Assembly (NCBI GenBank): GCA_965262255.1
Contig: OZ253505.1
Location: 2,418,001 to 2,482,000 of the forward strand
DNA from: JANQQC01 sp965262255
GTDB lineage: Bacteria; Pseudomonadota; Alphaproteobacteria; Caulobacterales; Hyphomonadaceae
DNA length: 64,000 bases
Direction of reading: 5' to 3'
Below, one piece after another: positions 44,721 through 54,635 of this stretch (the first letter of the stretch is position 1; every line of letters begins with the position of its first letter). A program made the position numbers and the translations under genes. The notes below the pieces were generated by a model. It made no database searches. It saw nothing but the letters and a program-made list of their open reading frames with translations, and was not told where the DNA came from.

Positions 44721-47384
44721 ATGTCTAGCGTCAACGAACTTCGCGAGTCGTTTCTTTCTTTTTTCGAAAAAAACGGGCATATCCGAAAAGCCTCTGCGCC
44801 GCTGGTTCCCCATAACGATCCCACTTTGCTCTTCGTCAACGCGGGAATGGTTCCCTTCAAGAGCGTATTTACAGGGTTAGAAAAGGCTCCCGCTCCTAAT
44901 ATCGTAACCTCACAGAAATGCGTTCGTGCCGGAGGGAAGCATAACGATCTTGATAATGTCGGATTTACGGCTAGGCATCACACATTTTTTGAGATGCTTG
45001 GAAATTTTTCCTTTGGTGAGTATTTTAAAGAACGCGCTATTAAACTTGCTTGGGAATTTGTTACACAAGAACTAGGTCTGGGCGAAGAAAAACTTCTTGT
45101 TACCGTGTATTCGGAAGATGACGAATCTGCCGGTCTTTGGCGAAAAATATCAGGTCTAGATGAGCGACGAATAATCAAAATTGCTACATCGGACAATTTT
45201 TGGGCGATGGGGCCGACCGGACCGTGCGGGCCTTGTTCAGAAATTTTCTACGACCACGGTGAAGGTGTGGCTGGAGGTCCACCTGGTAGCCCTGATGAAG
45301 ATGGTGATAGATTTGTAGAAATCTGGAATCTCGTGTTTATGCAGTTCGATCAAGTTGATGACAAAATAAGAGAGCCGTTGCCTTCTCCGTGCATCGACAC
45401 TGGAATGGGTTTAGAACGCATGGCCGCAGTGTTACAGGGCGTTCAAAACAATTTTGACATTGACCTTTTCAAAGACTTAATTGCATCAGCAGAGGAAATT
45501 TACAAGAAGAAAGCTGAAGGTGAATTACTCTCGTCGTTTCGAGTAATTGCTGATCACATAAGAGCATGCGCTTTTTTGATTGCAGACGGTGTAATGCCTT
45601 CAAACGAAGGACGGGGATATGTTCTGCGCAGAATAATGCGCCGCGCTATGCGACACGGTCATGCGTTAGGGGCGCGGGAACCCAAAATGTTCTCTCTTGC
45701 GACAACGCTTGCCTCGGCGATGGGGGAAGCTTTCCCAGAACTGAATAGAGCGAGTAAGGCAATTTCGTCAGCAATAGAACAAGAGGAGTCGAGGTTTCAA
45801 GATGCATTAGGACGCGGACTTGTCCTATTAGAAAATGAAATATCAAGTTTAAACAACTCTAGGCGGCTACCTGGCGAAGTAGCGTTCAAGCTCTATGACA
45901 CTTATGGTTTTCCGATTGATATGACAGAAGACTTGTTGCGGGCGAAAGGCATGGAAGTTGATATCGATGGTTTTGAAAAATCTATGGAGATTCAAAGACA
46001 GAATTCGCGAAAATCGTGGAATGAGACAGACCAAAACAGCGGAGATAAAGTTTGGTTTAAAGTTAAGGAGGTTAACGGTTCAACGAAATTTGTCGGTTAC
46101 GACCACCTCGTCTCTCAGTCAGAGTTAGTAGCGATAATTCAGAATGGAGAAAATTTGCAGGAACTCGAAGCGGATCAGGACGCAATTTTATGTTTCTCGC
46201 AAACGCCATTTTATGCCGAAAGCGGCGGTCAAGCCGGTGATCACGGAGTTATTCGATTTGAGTCTGGGGCAAGTTTTGTCGTCAAGGATGTCGTGAAAAA
46301 GGCCAACGAATTGCATGCGCACGTAGGTAAATTGGTAGATGGGAAAATTCGACTTGGCGAGTCCGCGACTCTAAACGTAAACGGTGATAGGCGCGTACGT
46401 ATTAAGGCCAATCATTCGGCAACGCATTTAATGCACAGTGCTTTAAGGAATGTTCTTGGGACTCATGTTGTTCAAAAAGGATCATTGGTCGAAGAAGACA
46501 GATTGCGTTTCGACTTTTCACACGCGACGAGTGTTTCTGCTGTTGAAATTGAAGCGATAGAAGATCAAGTTAATGCCGTTATCCGTCAAAATGTTGCAAC
46601 CAAGACTTCGTTGAGTTCACCAGATGAAGCCGTTGCAGCAGGGGCGTTGGCTTTGTTCGGTGACAAATATGATGATGAGGTACGGGTTTTGTCGATGGGT
46701 TTAGCTCTTGATAACTCTAAAACCCCCTACTCAGTCGAATTATGTGGTGGCACTCACGTCGACAGGACAGGGGACATCGGGCTGTTTTCGATTACGAGTG
46801 AGAGCGGAGTGGCCACGGGAATTAGACGAATTGAAGCTGTCACAGGTGAGAATGCTCTCGTTCATCTTCGCAGTCAGGCTCGAATAGCAACAGATATAGC
46901 AGGGCAACTGAGAATTCCTCTTAAAAATGTTAACGCGAGAGTTTTGGCTTTGATTAAGGACAAACGCCTACTGGAGAAAGAGTTAGCCGAGGTTAAGAAA
47001 AAATTAGTTGTGTTGCCGGATGCAAGCGCTCAAGGAAGCCGGCCTGAACGGATAAATGGCATTAACTTAGTGACAAAAATTTTGGATGGGGTTGGTGGTA
47101 AAGCACTTCGTGAACTGATTGACGAGGAAAAAGCTTCATTGAAAAGCGGCATCGTTGCTTTGATTAGCCGAGTTGATGGAAAAGTCGCGTTATCGGTAGG
47201 CGTAACGAACGATCTAACCGACAAAATTTCTGCAGTCGATCTTGTGAGAGCGGCAAGTTCTGAGGTTGGAGGAAAAGGCGGAGGAGGTAGACCAGATATG
47301 GCTCAAGCAGGAGGTAGTGATCTTGAAAGGGTCGAGAACTCGATTGAAGCAATACGCAATTTGATAAAGCAACTATCGGACTAG
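44721..47384 (+). CDS. alaS: Alanyl-tRNA synthetase
   Basis: An 887-residue class II synthetase. The N-terminal catalytic core begins MSSVNELRESFLSFFEKNGH and contains motif 2/3 elements such as RHHTFFEMLGNFSFGEYFK. The editing domain has the zinc motif HSATHLMHSAL and the matching CGGTHVDRTGDIG, and the C-terminal C-Ala domain ends with GGGRPDMAQAGG. Full length and undamaged. Its 3-prime end converges with the indolepyruvate oxidoreductase gene. Confidence 0.98.
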   Translation: MSSVNELRESFLSFFEKNGHIRKASAPLVPHNDPTLLFVNAGMVPFKSVFTGLEKAPAPNIVTSQKCVRAGGKHNDLDNVGFTARHHTFFEMLGNFSFGEYFKERAIKLAWEFVTQELGLGEEKLLVTVYSEDDESAGLWRKISGLDERRIIKIATSDNFWAMGPTGPCGPCSEIFYDHGEGVAGGPPGSPDEDGDRFVEIWNLVFMQFDQVDDKIREPLPSPCIDTGMGLERMAAVLQGVQNNFDIDLFKDLIASAEEIYKKKAEGELLSSFRVIADHIRACAFLIADGVMPSNEGRGYVLRRIMRRAMRHGHALGAREPKMFSLATTLASAMGEAFPELNRASKAISSAIEQEESRFQDALGRGLVLLENEISSLNNSRRLPGEVAFKLYDTYGFPIDMTEDLLRAKGMEVDIDGFEKSMEIQRQNSRKSWNETDQNSGDKVWFKVKEVNGSTKFVGYDHLVSQSELVAIIQNGENLQELEADQDAILCFSQTPFYAESGGQAGDHGVIRFESGASFVVKDVVKKANELHAHVGKLVDGKIRLGESATLNVNGDRRVRIKANHSATHLMHSALRNVLGTHVVQKGSLVEEDRLRFDFSHATSVSAVEIEAIEDQVNAVIRQNVATKTSLSSPDEAVAAGALALFGDKYDDEVRVLSMGLALDNSKTPYSVELCGGTHVDRTGDIGLFSITSESGVATGIRRIEAVTGENALVHLRSQARIATDIAGQLRIPLKNVNARVLALIKDKRLLEKELAEVKKKLVVLPDASAQGSRPERINGINLVTKILDGVGGKALRELIDEEKASLKSGIVALISRVDGKVALSVGVTNDLTDKISAVDLVRAASSEVGGKGGGGRPDMAQAGGSDLERVENSIEAIRNLIKQLSD

Positions 47385-47418
47385 TTGTTCAATCGGCAAA
47401 ACATTCAGTTAGATTCAA

Positions 47419-50400
47419 CTAAGCTGCTTGTAGCAGAGTAGTCGTCTCGTGCGGTACTCTGCCGGCCGGCCATCCTTTCCATAGTTCTTCTGAACGTAGT
47501 TTTGCTTTTGCAACAGCCTCTTCTTTTACATGTCCGTAGCCGCGAATTTCGTCAGGCATTTCAGCAATCATGACTGCGAGAGGATGGTTTTTAGCATTAA
47601 GCGATGAACAAATTTTCTCTATATCTGACAAGTATTGGTCGCGAAGATCCCGTTCCATTTTCCGTTCTGTCGTCCACCCGAAAATATCATATTTGGTGCC
47701 ACGCAGAAACTTTAATTTTGCCATAAACCTGAAAGCGACAAACATCCACTGTCCAAAAGGTTTTTTTACTAAATGTCCGTTACGATCTTTAGAGGATATG
47801 AGAGGAGGTGCGAGGTGAAAATTAATTTTTCCGCCAGTGAAGCGTTGACGGATTTGCTCTATAAACTGGCCATCAGAATGTAACCGGGCGACCTCATACT
47901 CATCTTTGTAAGCCATGAGTTTGTATAAGTATGTAGCGACTGTTCTCGTTAGATTTTCTCCGAGTGAAGCTGACTTTTCTGCTTTACGCACCTTTTCGAC
48001 CGTTATTCGGTAAAGATCGGCATAGTCTTTATCCTGATATAGAACCAAGCGCTGATATCTATGTTCAATTAGTTCATCCAAAGTTTGATGGTCAACGTTA
48101 CCACGCGGGCTGTGGGCTGTAAGTAATTGTTCTGGAGAACTTGCGGCGATTCGTCCGACGTTGAACGCTAGTAAATTATCTTCAATTTTCACACCATTGA
48201 GTTTGACTGCATGCTCTATCGCTTCATAAGTTACAGGAACACTTCCATTTTGCCATGCGAAACCTAGCATCACCATATTAGTGTAAATGGCATCCTTGAA
48301 ATACGTCAATGATAGCGCTTCCGCGTTAACTGATCCAAAGTTCGCGACTTGGTTTCTAATACGTCCAGAGAGAACATCACTCTCAAATCGCTTAGACCTA
48401 TTCTGGATAAATTCGCTGGTAGGAGTAACATCTGTATTTACGAATGTAGTGGTCGTTTCAGAGTTCATCATGCCTAGAGCATCTGTTCCCGCGGCTACAA
48501 CTAAATCGCAAGCAATAACTAGGTCAGCGGAACTAGGTGGAACGCGACTCGTGAAAATTTCTGATGAACTTTTGGCAAACCGGACGTGAGAAATCACTGG
48601 ACCACCTTTTTGCGCTAATCCTGTCATATCTAAAGAGGTCGCCGCTTTTCCGTCAACATGAGCCGCCATTGCTAAAATCGCAGCAACCGTAGTAACCCCC
48701 GTTCCTCCAACTCCTGTGAATATCAAATTATAAGGTTTTTCGAGTTCTAAGAGTTTAGGTCGAGTGATCGAGGTGCCATCAATTTGTACATCTGGCCGAG
48801 ATTCGGTGGCGGGTGTGGAATCTTGGATAGTTATAAAACTTGGGCAGAAGCCTCGCACACAGGAGATATCGGTATTACAAGTTGATTGGTTAATCCGGCG
48901 CTTTCTACCGAACAAAGTGTCAACTGGTTCTACAGACAAACAGTTAGATTTGACTGAACAGTCGCCGCATCCTTCGCACACTTCTTGATTAATAAATACT
49001 CTCACATTGTCTGGTTTTCTTAAACCCCGCTTTGTTCGTCGTCTTTTTTCTGTTGCGCATATTTGATCATAAATCATCACCGAAACGCCCGGTGTCTTTC
49101 GCAGGATATCTTGTACTTCCTCCATTCGTTCACGGTCGTAAATCCGAACACGTCGCGGTAATCCTTTGGCATTGGCGTAACGTGTTATATCTTCTGTAAC
49201 AATTACGATTGTCTTAACGCCTTCTCCTTCTATCTGTTGAGCGATTTGTACGGGAGTTTGTCCGCTCTCGACTTTCTGACCTCCTGTCATAGCGACAGCA
49301 TCGTTGTACAGAATCTTGTACGTCATGTTTGCGCCAGATGTCACTGCTGCACGTATCGCTAATGAACCTGAATGCGAATAAGTTCCATCGCCAAGATTCA
49401 CAAAAACGTGGGGTTCATCTGTTGCCCAGTATTGACCCATCCAGCCGAGTCCTTCTCCGCCCATTTGGCTAGTCATGTCGGTATTTCGTTCCGGCATGAA
49501 GTTTGCCATGTAATGGCATCCGATACCTGCTAAAGCTCGTGAGCCTTTAGGGACTACGGTAGAGGTGTTATGGGGACATCCAGAGCAATACCAAGGAGAA
49601 CGAACGAGTTCGGAAGTATTATTCAAAGCGGATCGCCCGGTTTGTTGTAACCGTTCGAAGTACTGTTTGGCCTTGCTAGTATCCCACTCAGAAGGTAACC
49701 GATTAACGATGGCTTTGGCAATCTCTGGGATAGTTATTGACGCGACTTGAGAAAGAAGGGGTGTACCTTCGCGATCAAATTTACCTTCGATCATAGGACG
49801 TTTTGAATCCGGCAGTTCGTAAAGAGTGGAACGTAGCTGATTTTCAATTAACGGTCTTTTGTGTTCTACGACTAGAACGCTTTCGAGACCGTCGCAAAAG
49901 TTTCTTATACCTTCTGGCTCTAGCGGCCAAGGCATAGCGACTTTGTAAATTGATAATCCTAAGTCGGAGGCTCGAGCATCGGATAGTCCAATCGCAGAAA
50001 GAGCTTCGAAAACATCTTGTAAGGCTTGTCCAGTCGCTATAATTCCTAGTCGAGGACGATCGCTTTCAAGAACAACTCTGTCTAATTTATTGGCACGGAC
50101 ATACGCTTGAACCGCGGGCAACTTGATTTGTCGCATCCTAAGTTCTTTGTCCAAAGGAGCGTCACCACGTCGTAAATGTACACCGCCTTCAGGTAGATTA
50201 AATTTTGGGTTGTTAAATTTAAAGCGGTCAATAGAAATGTTACAGACTGTGCTTGAATCCATGGTATCGGCAAGTGCAACTAAACCTATCCAAGTTCCAG
50301 CAAATCGACTCATGGCCCAACCATGGATTCCCAAGTCCAAAACATCTTGGATCGAGTGGGGGTTTAGTACCGGAATTTCTGCATCTTGCATTGCGTATTC

Positions 50401-50937
50401 AGATTGAGAGGGAAGAGTCGAAGATTTACAATTGTGATCGTCCCCGATAACTGCCAGAACTCCGCCATTTGGTGAGGAACCGGCGAAGTTTGCGTGTTTG
50501 AATGCGTCTCCTGTTCTATCGACTCCAGGGGCTTTTCCATACCAGAGACCAAAAATCCCATCAAACTTGGCTCCTGGGAACAGACCTAATTGTTGAGAGC
50601 CCCAAACAGCTGTCGCACCTATATCTTCGTTCAATGCTTCCCAGAATTTCACATCATGTGAATCCAACCATTTTTGTGCGGCTCTAAGCTGCTGGTCGTA
50701 TCCTCCCAGCGGCGATCCGCGATAGCCGGAGATAAAGCCAGCGGTATTGAGTCCATGACGTTGGTCTAATCTTTTTCGGTCAAGGGGCAGTCGGACAAGG
50801 GCTTGGATTCCCGTCATAAAGGCTGTGCCTTTTGTAAGGTCATACTTGTCTGAGAGTTGAACATTACTAACCGAAGGTTGTTGTTCTATCGTGGTGGTTT
50901 GGTCGACCAATTTTAGTCCTCGCAAATATTCAAACAT
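47419..50937 (-). CDS. Fused indolepyruvate ferredoxin oxidoreductase
   Basis: A single-chain 2-oxoacid:ferredoxin oxidoreductase of about 1172 residues that oxidatively decarboxylates aryl pyruvates from aromatic amino acid transamination. The N-terminal half carries the pyrimidine-binding and TPP regions (NLGDGTYSHSGSLAIRAA, near residue 460). A ferredoxin segment follows with CEGCGDC and the later CNTDISC cysteines, and then the gamma domain (FTGVGGTGVTTVAAILAMAA). I favour ATG 50937; the frame extends to a TTG at 50976. A decayed duplicate of part of this gene (roughly 49929-50914) is present at 62893-63880. Confidence 0.94.
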   Translation of the reverse strand: MFEYLRGLKLVDQTTTIEQQPSVSNVQLSDKYDLTKGTAFMTGIQALVRLPLDRKRLDQRHGLNTAGFISGYRGSPLGGYDQQLRAAQKWLDSHDVKFWEALNEDIGATAVWGSQQLGLFPGAKFDGIFGLWYGKAPGVDRTGDAFKHANFAGSSPNGGVLAVIGDDHNCKSSTLPSQSEYAMQDAEIPVLNPHSIQDVLDLGIHGWAMSRFAGTWIGLVALADTMDSSTVCNISIDRFKFNNPKFNLPEGGVHLRRGDAPLDKELRMRQIKLPAVQAYVRANKLDRVVLESDRPRLGIIATGQALQDVFEALSAIGLSDARASDLGLSIYKVAMPWPLEPEGIRNFCDGLESVLVVEHKRPLIENQLRSTLYELPDSKRPMIEGKFDREGTPLLSQVASITIPEIAKAIVNRLPSEWDTSKAKQYFERLQQTGRSALNNTSELVRSPWYCSGCPHNTSTVVPKGSRALAGIGCHYMANFMPERNTDMTSQMGGEGLGWMGQYWATDEPHVFVNLGDGTYSHSGSLAIRAAVTSGANMTYKILYNDAVAMTGGQKVESGQTPVQIAQQIEGEGVKTIVIVTEDITRYANAKGLPRRVRIYDRERMEEVQDILRKTPGVSVMIYDQICATEKRRRTKRGLRKPDNVRVFINQEVCEGCGDCSVKSNCLSVEPVDTLFGRKRRINQSTCNTDISCVRGFCPSFITIQDSTPATESRPDVQIDGTSITRPKLLELEKPYNLIFTGVGGTGVTTVAAILAMAAHVDGKAATSLDMTGLAQKGGPVISHVRFAKSSSEIFTSRVPPSSADLVIACDLVVAAGTDALGMMNSETTTTFVNTDVTPTSEFIQNRSKRFESDVLSGRIRNQVANFGSVNAEALSLTYFKDAIYTNMVMLGFAWQNGSVPVTYEAIEHAVKLNGVKIEDNLLAFNVGRIAASSPEQLLTAHSPRGNVDHQTLDELIEHRYQRLVLYQDKDYADLYRITVEKVRKAEKSASLGENLTRTVATYLYKLMAYKDEYEVARLHSDGQFIEQIRQRFTGGKINFHLAPPLISSKDRNGHLVKKPFGQWMFVAFRFMAKLKFLRGTKYDIFGWTTERKMERDLRDQYLSDIEKICSSLNAKNHPLAVMIAEMPDEIRGYGHVKEEAVAKAKLRSEELWKGWPAGRVPHETTTLLQAA

Positions 50938-51165
50938 GAGGCGGCGTTTGCCGCAAGAAAAGCAACCAATATTCAACTGAACTAAGGGATTTTGGTTGTT
51001 GGACAGAGTGACGGGATTTAATACAGATAATTTAGTTTTTATTTCAGATTGTCAAATTTGACGGAATCGATGATCGGTCTATCTTTTCGTCATCATACTC
51101 GTTCATGATTAGTTTCGATTTTAGTTCACATATCCGAAATTTTTCTTGCAGAGCTAATTTAATTC

Positions 51166-52395
51166 TTAGAGGCGTTCTACGGCCATCGCGATTCCTTCGC
51201 CTCCTCCAATACATAGTGATGCAACTCCTCGCTTTACATCTCTATCTTCCATTGCTGCAAGCAACGTTATGAGTACGCGAGCGCCAGATGCTCCAATCGG
51301 ATGTCCCATCGCACATGCACCGCCGTTCACGTTGAGTATTTCATGAGATATTCCTAGTTCTTTCATTGCAATCATAGGAACTACAGCGAAAGCTTCGTTA
51401 ACTTCCCAGAGGTCGACATCCGTTACAGTCCAGCCTGCGCGACTAAGTGCTTTATTGATTGCTTTCACTGGTGCGGTAGTAAAATATTCGGGAGCGTGGG
51501 CGTGAGACGCTGTCGCGACAATTCGCGCAATTGGTTTGCAATCAGATTCAAGCGCCGATTTAGAGGACATTACGACTACAGCCGCAGCACCATCGGAGAT
51601 CGCAGACGCATTAGCCGCTGTGACTGTTCCGTCTTTGTTAAAGGCGGGTCTCAGAGTCGGGATTTTTTCGGGACGAGCTATTCGAGGAAGTTCATCTGAT
51701 TCAACAGTCGTCTCACCCTTTCTAGTTTTGATTGTTACAGGCGCGATTTCGCGATCAAATTTGCCTTCAGAAGTTGCAGTTTTAGCGCGATTAAGAGTTT
51801 CTAGGGCGTAGGCATCTTGTTGTTCTCGGGTGAACTGGTATTCCACAGCTATTTTGTCGGCATATACTCCCATTGCTTCTCCCGTATAGGCATCGCTTAA
51901 ACCGTCCAATGCCATATGATCTTGTGCTGTAGCAGATCCATACTTGTGTCCTTTTCGCAAATTGATCAGGTGCGGGGCATTGGTCATGGACTCCATCCCA
52001 CCCGCTATTACAACTTGTGCTTCCCCGGAAACGATTGCATTATTTGCTAAATTAATTGCTTGGAGGCCGGAGCCGCACATTTTGTTGATAGTCGTTGCTT
52101 GGAGGTTTTCATCTAAACCAGCATTGAACCCTACCTGCCGCGCTGGTGCTTGGCCTTGACCTGCGCCAAGACAATTCCCCATAATGATTTGTTCGACATT
52201 ATCCGAACTAAGGCTAGTTTGGCTTAGAGCTGATTTGACAGCGATGCCTCCGAGTTCGCTGGCAGAAAGTTCGGCTAGATCGCCAAGCAATCCTCCAATT
52301 GGAGTTCTGGCCATCCCAACGATTAAGACATTTTCATTTATGACATTCCAAGTTTTCTCGCCGAAATAGATTTTTCGCAAAAGAATATAGTGCAA
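51166..52395 (-). CDS. Acetyl-CoA acetyltransferase (thiolase)
   Basis: A biosynthetic-type thiolase of up to 409 residues. The nucleophilic Cys is in INKMCGSGLQAIN, the catalytic His in GGACAMGHPIGASGAR, and the second Cys in ASLCIGGGEGIAM at the C-terminus. It could condense two acetyl-CoA for polyhydroxybutyrate or the reverse in fatty-acid breakdown. The homologous region begins at ENVLIVGMARTPIG, but no ATG lies just before it; the frame opens at TTG 52395, so the true start is uncertain. Confidence 0.95.
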   Translation of the reverse strand: MHYILLRKIYFGEKTWNVINENVLIVGMARTPIGGLLGDLAELSASELGGIAVKSALSQTSLSSDNVEQIIMGNCLGAGQGQAPARQVGFNAGLDENLQATTINKMCGSGLQAINLANNAIVSGEAQVVIAGGMESMTNAPHLINLRKGHKYGSATAQDHMALDGLSDAYTGEAMGVYADKIAVEYQFTREQQDAYALETLNRAKTATSEGKFDREIAPVTIKTRKGETTVESDELPRIARPEKIPTLRPAFNKDGTVTAANASAISDGAAAVVVMSSKSALESDCKPIARIVATASHAHAPEYFTTAPVKAINKALSRAGWTVTDVDLWEVNEAFAVVPMIAMKELGISHEILNVNGGACAMGHPIGASGARVLITLLAAMEDRDVKRGVASLCIGGGEGIAMAVERL

Positions 52396-52573
52396 TTTTG
52401 TATCCGCTCAAAGACATAATGGAATCTAGGTCTTTTTGAAAAAAGGAAAGATCGCCCTAAATGTAGGTAAAAGTTTTGGGAATTACTTACTTGTTGACAC
52501 ATAATGATGGAAATTAGTCTTTGTTAAAGTGTTGGTGACGTGGTCAACTCTCGTACAAAAATGGAGTTGCACC

Positions 52574-52943
52574 GTGACCACCCAAAAACTTTCGGTAATA
52601 CAAATTGCCCGTAGATTCCCGTACAACGAAGTCGCGGAGAATTGGTTTATCAAACATCGCAGGAAGAACGGCGTGGAATGCACTCATTGCAATAGCAAGC
52701 GAGTGACTGAGCGTCGGAAGGCAGGCAAGCGAGCGTTTCGATGTAAGGATTGTCGCAAGGATTTCAGTTCTAAGACGGGTTCGTTAATGCACGATTCGAA
52801 GATTGGTTTTCGTGAATGGGCTATCGCGATCTTCCTGATGGCGATTAATATCAAGGGAACATCTAGCACCAAGTTAGCCCACGATCTAGGTATATCTCAG
52901 AAGTCGGCTTGGTTTATGGCTATGCGTATTCGTGAGGCTCACC
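52574..52943 (+). pseudogene. IS1595-family transposase, N-terminal part
   Basis: From GTG 52574 the frame reads a typical IS1595 N-terminus with a zinc ribbon (CTHCNSKRV and RCKDCRKDFS), then HDLGISQKSAWFMAMRIREA. At about 52943 it runs into the IS481 end and the following residues are foreign. The C-terminal part resumes at 54018. Confidence 0.88.
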
Positions 52944-53940
52944 TGTATAGTCCAGCAAACATGGACGCGGGATTTTTAATAAATCTTTCTGGTTCCTCTT
53001 TCCAACATTTGTTGATAAAGTCGAAGATAGTTAAACCTTTGTGAGCCTTTAACCTTTTAGCAAAATTATAGGCATCAATAAAACTCTGGATGTGTTCCTT
53101 CAGTTTGTCATGTGTCTCATAGTGATACTTTTTCACAGTAGCTTCTTTGATGGTTCTATTCATTCGTTCCACTTGTCCGTTCGTCCAGGGATGATAGGGA
53201 AGTGTCAACTTATGTTCGATATTATTCTCTGAGCAAACAGCGTCAAATGCGTTGCATTTGACATCCTTATCGATTTTATGATCGGGTGATTCGTTTTCTT
53301 TCACCGAGACTTTAGGGTTTCTCGAATTAGTGAACTGACTGCCATTGTCAGTCAAGATCGTATGGATAGTGTAAGGCACTTTTTCAACCAAGGTTTCGAT
53401 AAACTGAACTGCGACTTTTCGCGTCGATTTGTCGTGCAGTTCAACGTAGGCATATTTCGATGTGCGGTCGATGGCTACGAACATATAGAGCCGACCTTCT
53501 TCGGTGTTGACTTGGGCTATGTCAACATGGAAGTAACCGATCGGATACTCTTTGAACTTCTTCGTCTCGGGAGTTTTATTTTCTTCTTTTGGAAGTGTTG
53601 ATATCCCGTGATTCTGAAATACACGATGGAGGTTCGATCGCTTTAAATGGGGAATTGAGTCTTGCAGAGAATACAAACAGTCATCCAACGACAACCTCGT
53701 TGTCGTCCGGAAATAAACACAGGCGGCTTCCTCTGCTTTACTCAAACTCTTTGGCCGCGGGTCTTGCGGACCCGACCGTCGGTCTTCGACCGACTCACGC
53801 TCGCGCCATCTCTTCACCGTGCGGTAATTTAATCCGTAGCACCTCGCTAATGCGCGATTTGAGATCGACGAGGGGGCCTCTTGGATCTCTTTTCTGATCG
53901 CATGTGTAGTGACTGCGTTAGTGTGTAATACCTGTCCCAT
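52939..53940 (-). CDS. IS481-family transposase
   Basis: A 333-residue DDE transposase. The N-terminal winged HTH (RALARCYGLNYRTVKRWRER) is followed by the rve-type core with Asp in YFHVDIAQVN, Asp in ILTDNGSQF and Glu in NGQVERMNRTIKEA. The frame is full length and all catalytic residues are present, so this copy could be active. Its stop codon (TGA at 52939-52941) lies outside the terminal repeat, in the flanking IS1595 sequence, a known quirk of some IS481 members. GAGGAAAC precedes the start. Confidence 0.93.
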   Translation of the reverse strand: MGQVLHTNAVTTHAIRKEIQEAPSSISNRALARCYGLNYRTVKRWRERESVEDRRSGPQDPRPKSLSKAEEAACVYFRTTTRLSLDDCLYSLQDSIPHLKRSNLHRVFQNHGISTLPKEENKTPETKKFKEYPIGYFHVDIAQVNTEEGRLYMFVAIDRTSKYAYVELHDKSTRKVAVQFIETLVEKVPYTIHTILTDNGSQFTNSRNPKVSVKENESPDHKIDKDVKCNAFDAVCSENNIEHKLTLPYHPWTNGQVERMNRTIKEATVKKYHYETHDKLKEHIQSFIDAYNFAKRLKAHKGLTIFDFINKCWKEEPERFIKNPASMFAGLYR

Positions 53941-54017
53941 AACTGTTTCCTCCAGATGGAATTGCTGTATAATGGTAGTATATCATTTCGCGCCCAAGAG
54001 TGTGGGACTTTATACTT
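52944..54017 (-). mobile_element. IS481-family insertion sequence
   Basis: The outermost bases are imperfect inverted repeats: TGTATAGTCC at 52944 and, on the other strand at about 54017, TATAAAGTCC. It contains one intact transposase. It lies within the IS1595 transposase, but the flanks do not show an obvious target duplication and part of the host transposase is absent, so insertion was accompanied by a deletion or later recombination. Two more 5-prime fragments of the same family are at 57990-58250 and 62662-62893. Confidence 0.8.
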
Positions 54018-54158
54018 TACGTCAATGAGTTTGCTACCCGCTCTAATCTGAGGGGTAAAAACACAATGAACTTCATGGGTCATATAGTTCGTGAGATGTC
54101 GGGGAAGCGGTTGTCGTGGAAAGAGTTGGTAGCACGAGGACCTGTTCCCGCAGGTTAA
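54018..54158 (+). pseudogene. IS1595-family transposase, C-terminal part
   Basis: Immediately after the IS481 end the plus strand reads YVNEFATRSNLRGKNTMNFM, then SGKRLSWKELVARG and a stop at 54156-54158. This is the normal IS1595 transposase ending (FxxRxNxRxxxT, G..GKRLxxxxL). About 130 residues from the centre of the transposase are missing between the two fragments. Confidence 0.8.
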
Positions 54159-54388
54159 GGTCACTATAGGTATTGACGACAAGCTGGAAAATGTTGCAAC
54201 ACACTATGCCAGTCGGTGAAGGTAATCGGCGGGTACACGAGACAAAAAACTAGAAAACAACCTACTTGTCGACATCAACGGAGCGTAACTCCCTTATGCA
54301 AGTAGTAATCGTTGAACAAAGTATTTTGTAGAATTCAAGGGAGTTCCGATTTTGCTACAGCAGAATCAGCAGATTAGTTTGACACTAA

Positions 54389-54523
54389 TCACTTACTAGC
54401 AACTAAGCACATTGACAAAATCTCATCGTAGAACCCAATTCGTTTGCGACGAAGCGTTGAATTGGCTGTTTTATTGGATGCCGCGTACGTTCTCGAGGAC
54501 TCTTCCATTTCCGAATTCTTCAT
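54389..54523 (-). CDS. Small ORF near the right end of the IS1595-like element
   Basis: A 44-residue frame beginning MKNSEMEESSRTYAASN, starting 80 bases from the right end and read inward. The matching end at 63882 also has ATG AAG AAT TCG GAA at the same distance and continues MKNSEKKESSENG to the window edge. Conservation of the start and frame hints at a real gene (a passenger or another transposase start), but no family is recognised. Confidence 0.35.
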   Translation of the reverse strand: MKNSEMEESSRTYAASNKTANSTLRRKRIGFYDEILSMCLVASK

Positions 54524-54635
54524 AGACTCTTATCTCTTGGTCCAAAATCAAGTATCCAGCTCGTGGATGCTAGCACTATGTGTCAACAAGTAAGTAATTC
54601 CCAAAGTTTAACCACCTAACAAAGGGTATCTTCCC

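Larger units (their letters stand above)
52478..54603 (+). mobile_element. IS1595-family element, interrupted and rearranged
   Basis: Long near-perfect terminal inverted repeats (25 bp, at 52478-52502 and 54579-54603, beginning GGGAATTACTTACTTG) bound the element. The bases just outside, AAAGTTTT on the left and AAAGTTTA on the right, are a plausible 8-bp target duplication, the size typical for IS1595. The transposase N-terminus (52574-52943) and C-terminus (54018-54158) are separated by an IS481 element, and the middle of the transposase is missing. Copies of the right end recur at 57899-57970 and 63882-64000. Confidence 0.82.
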
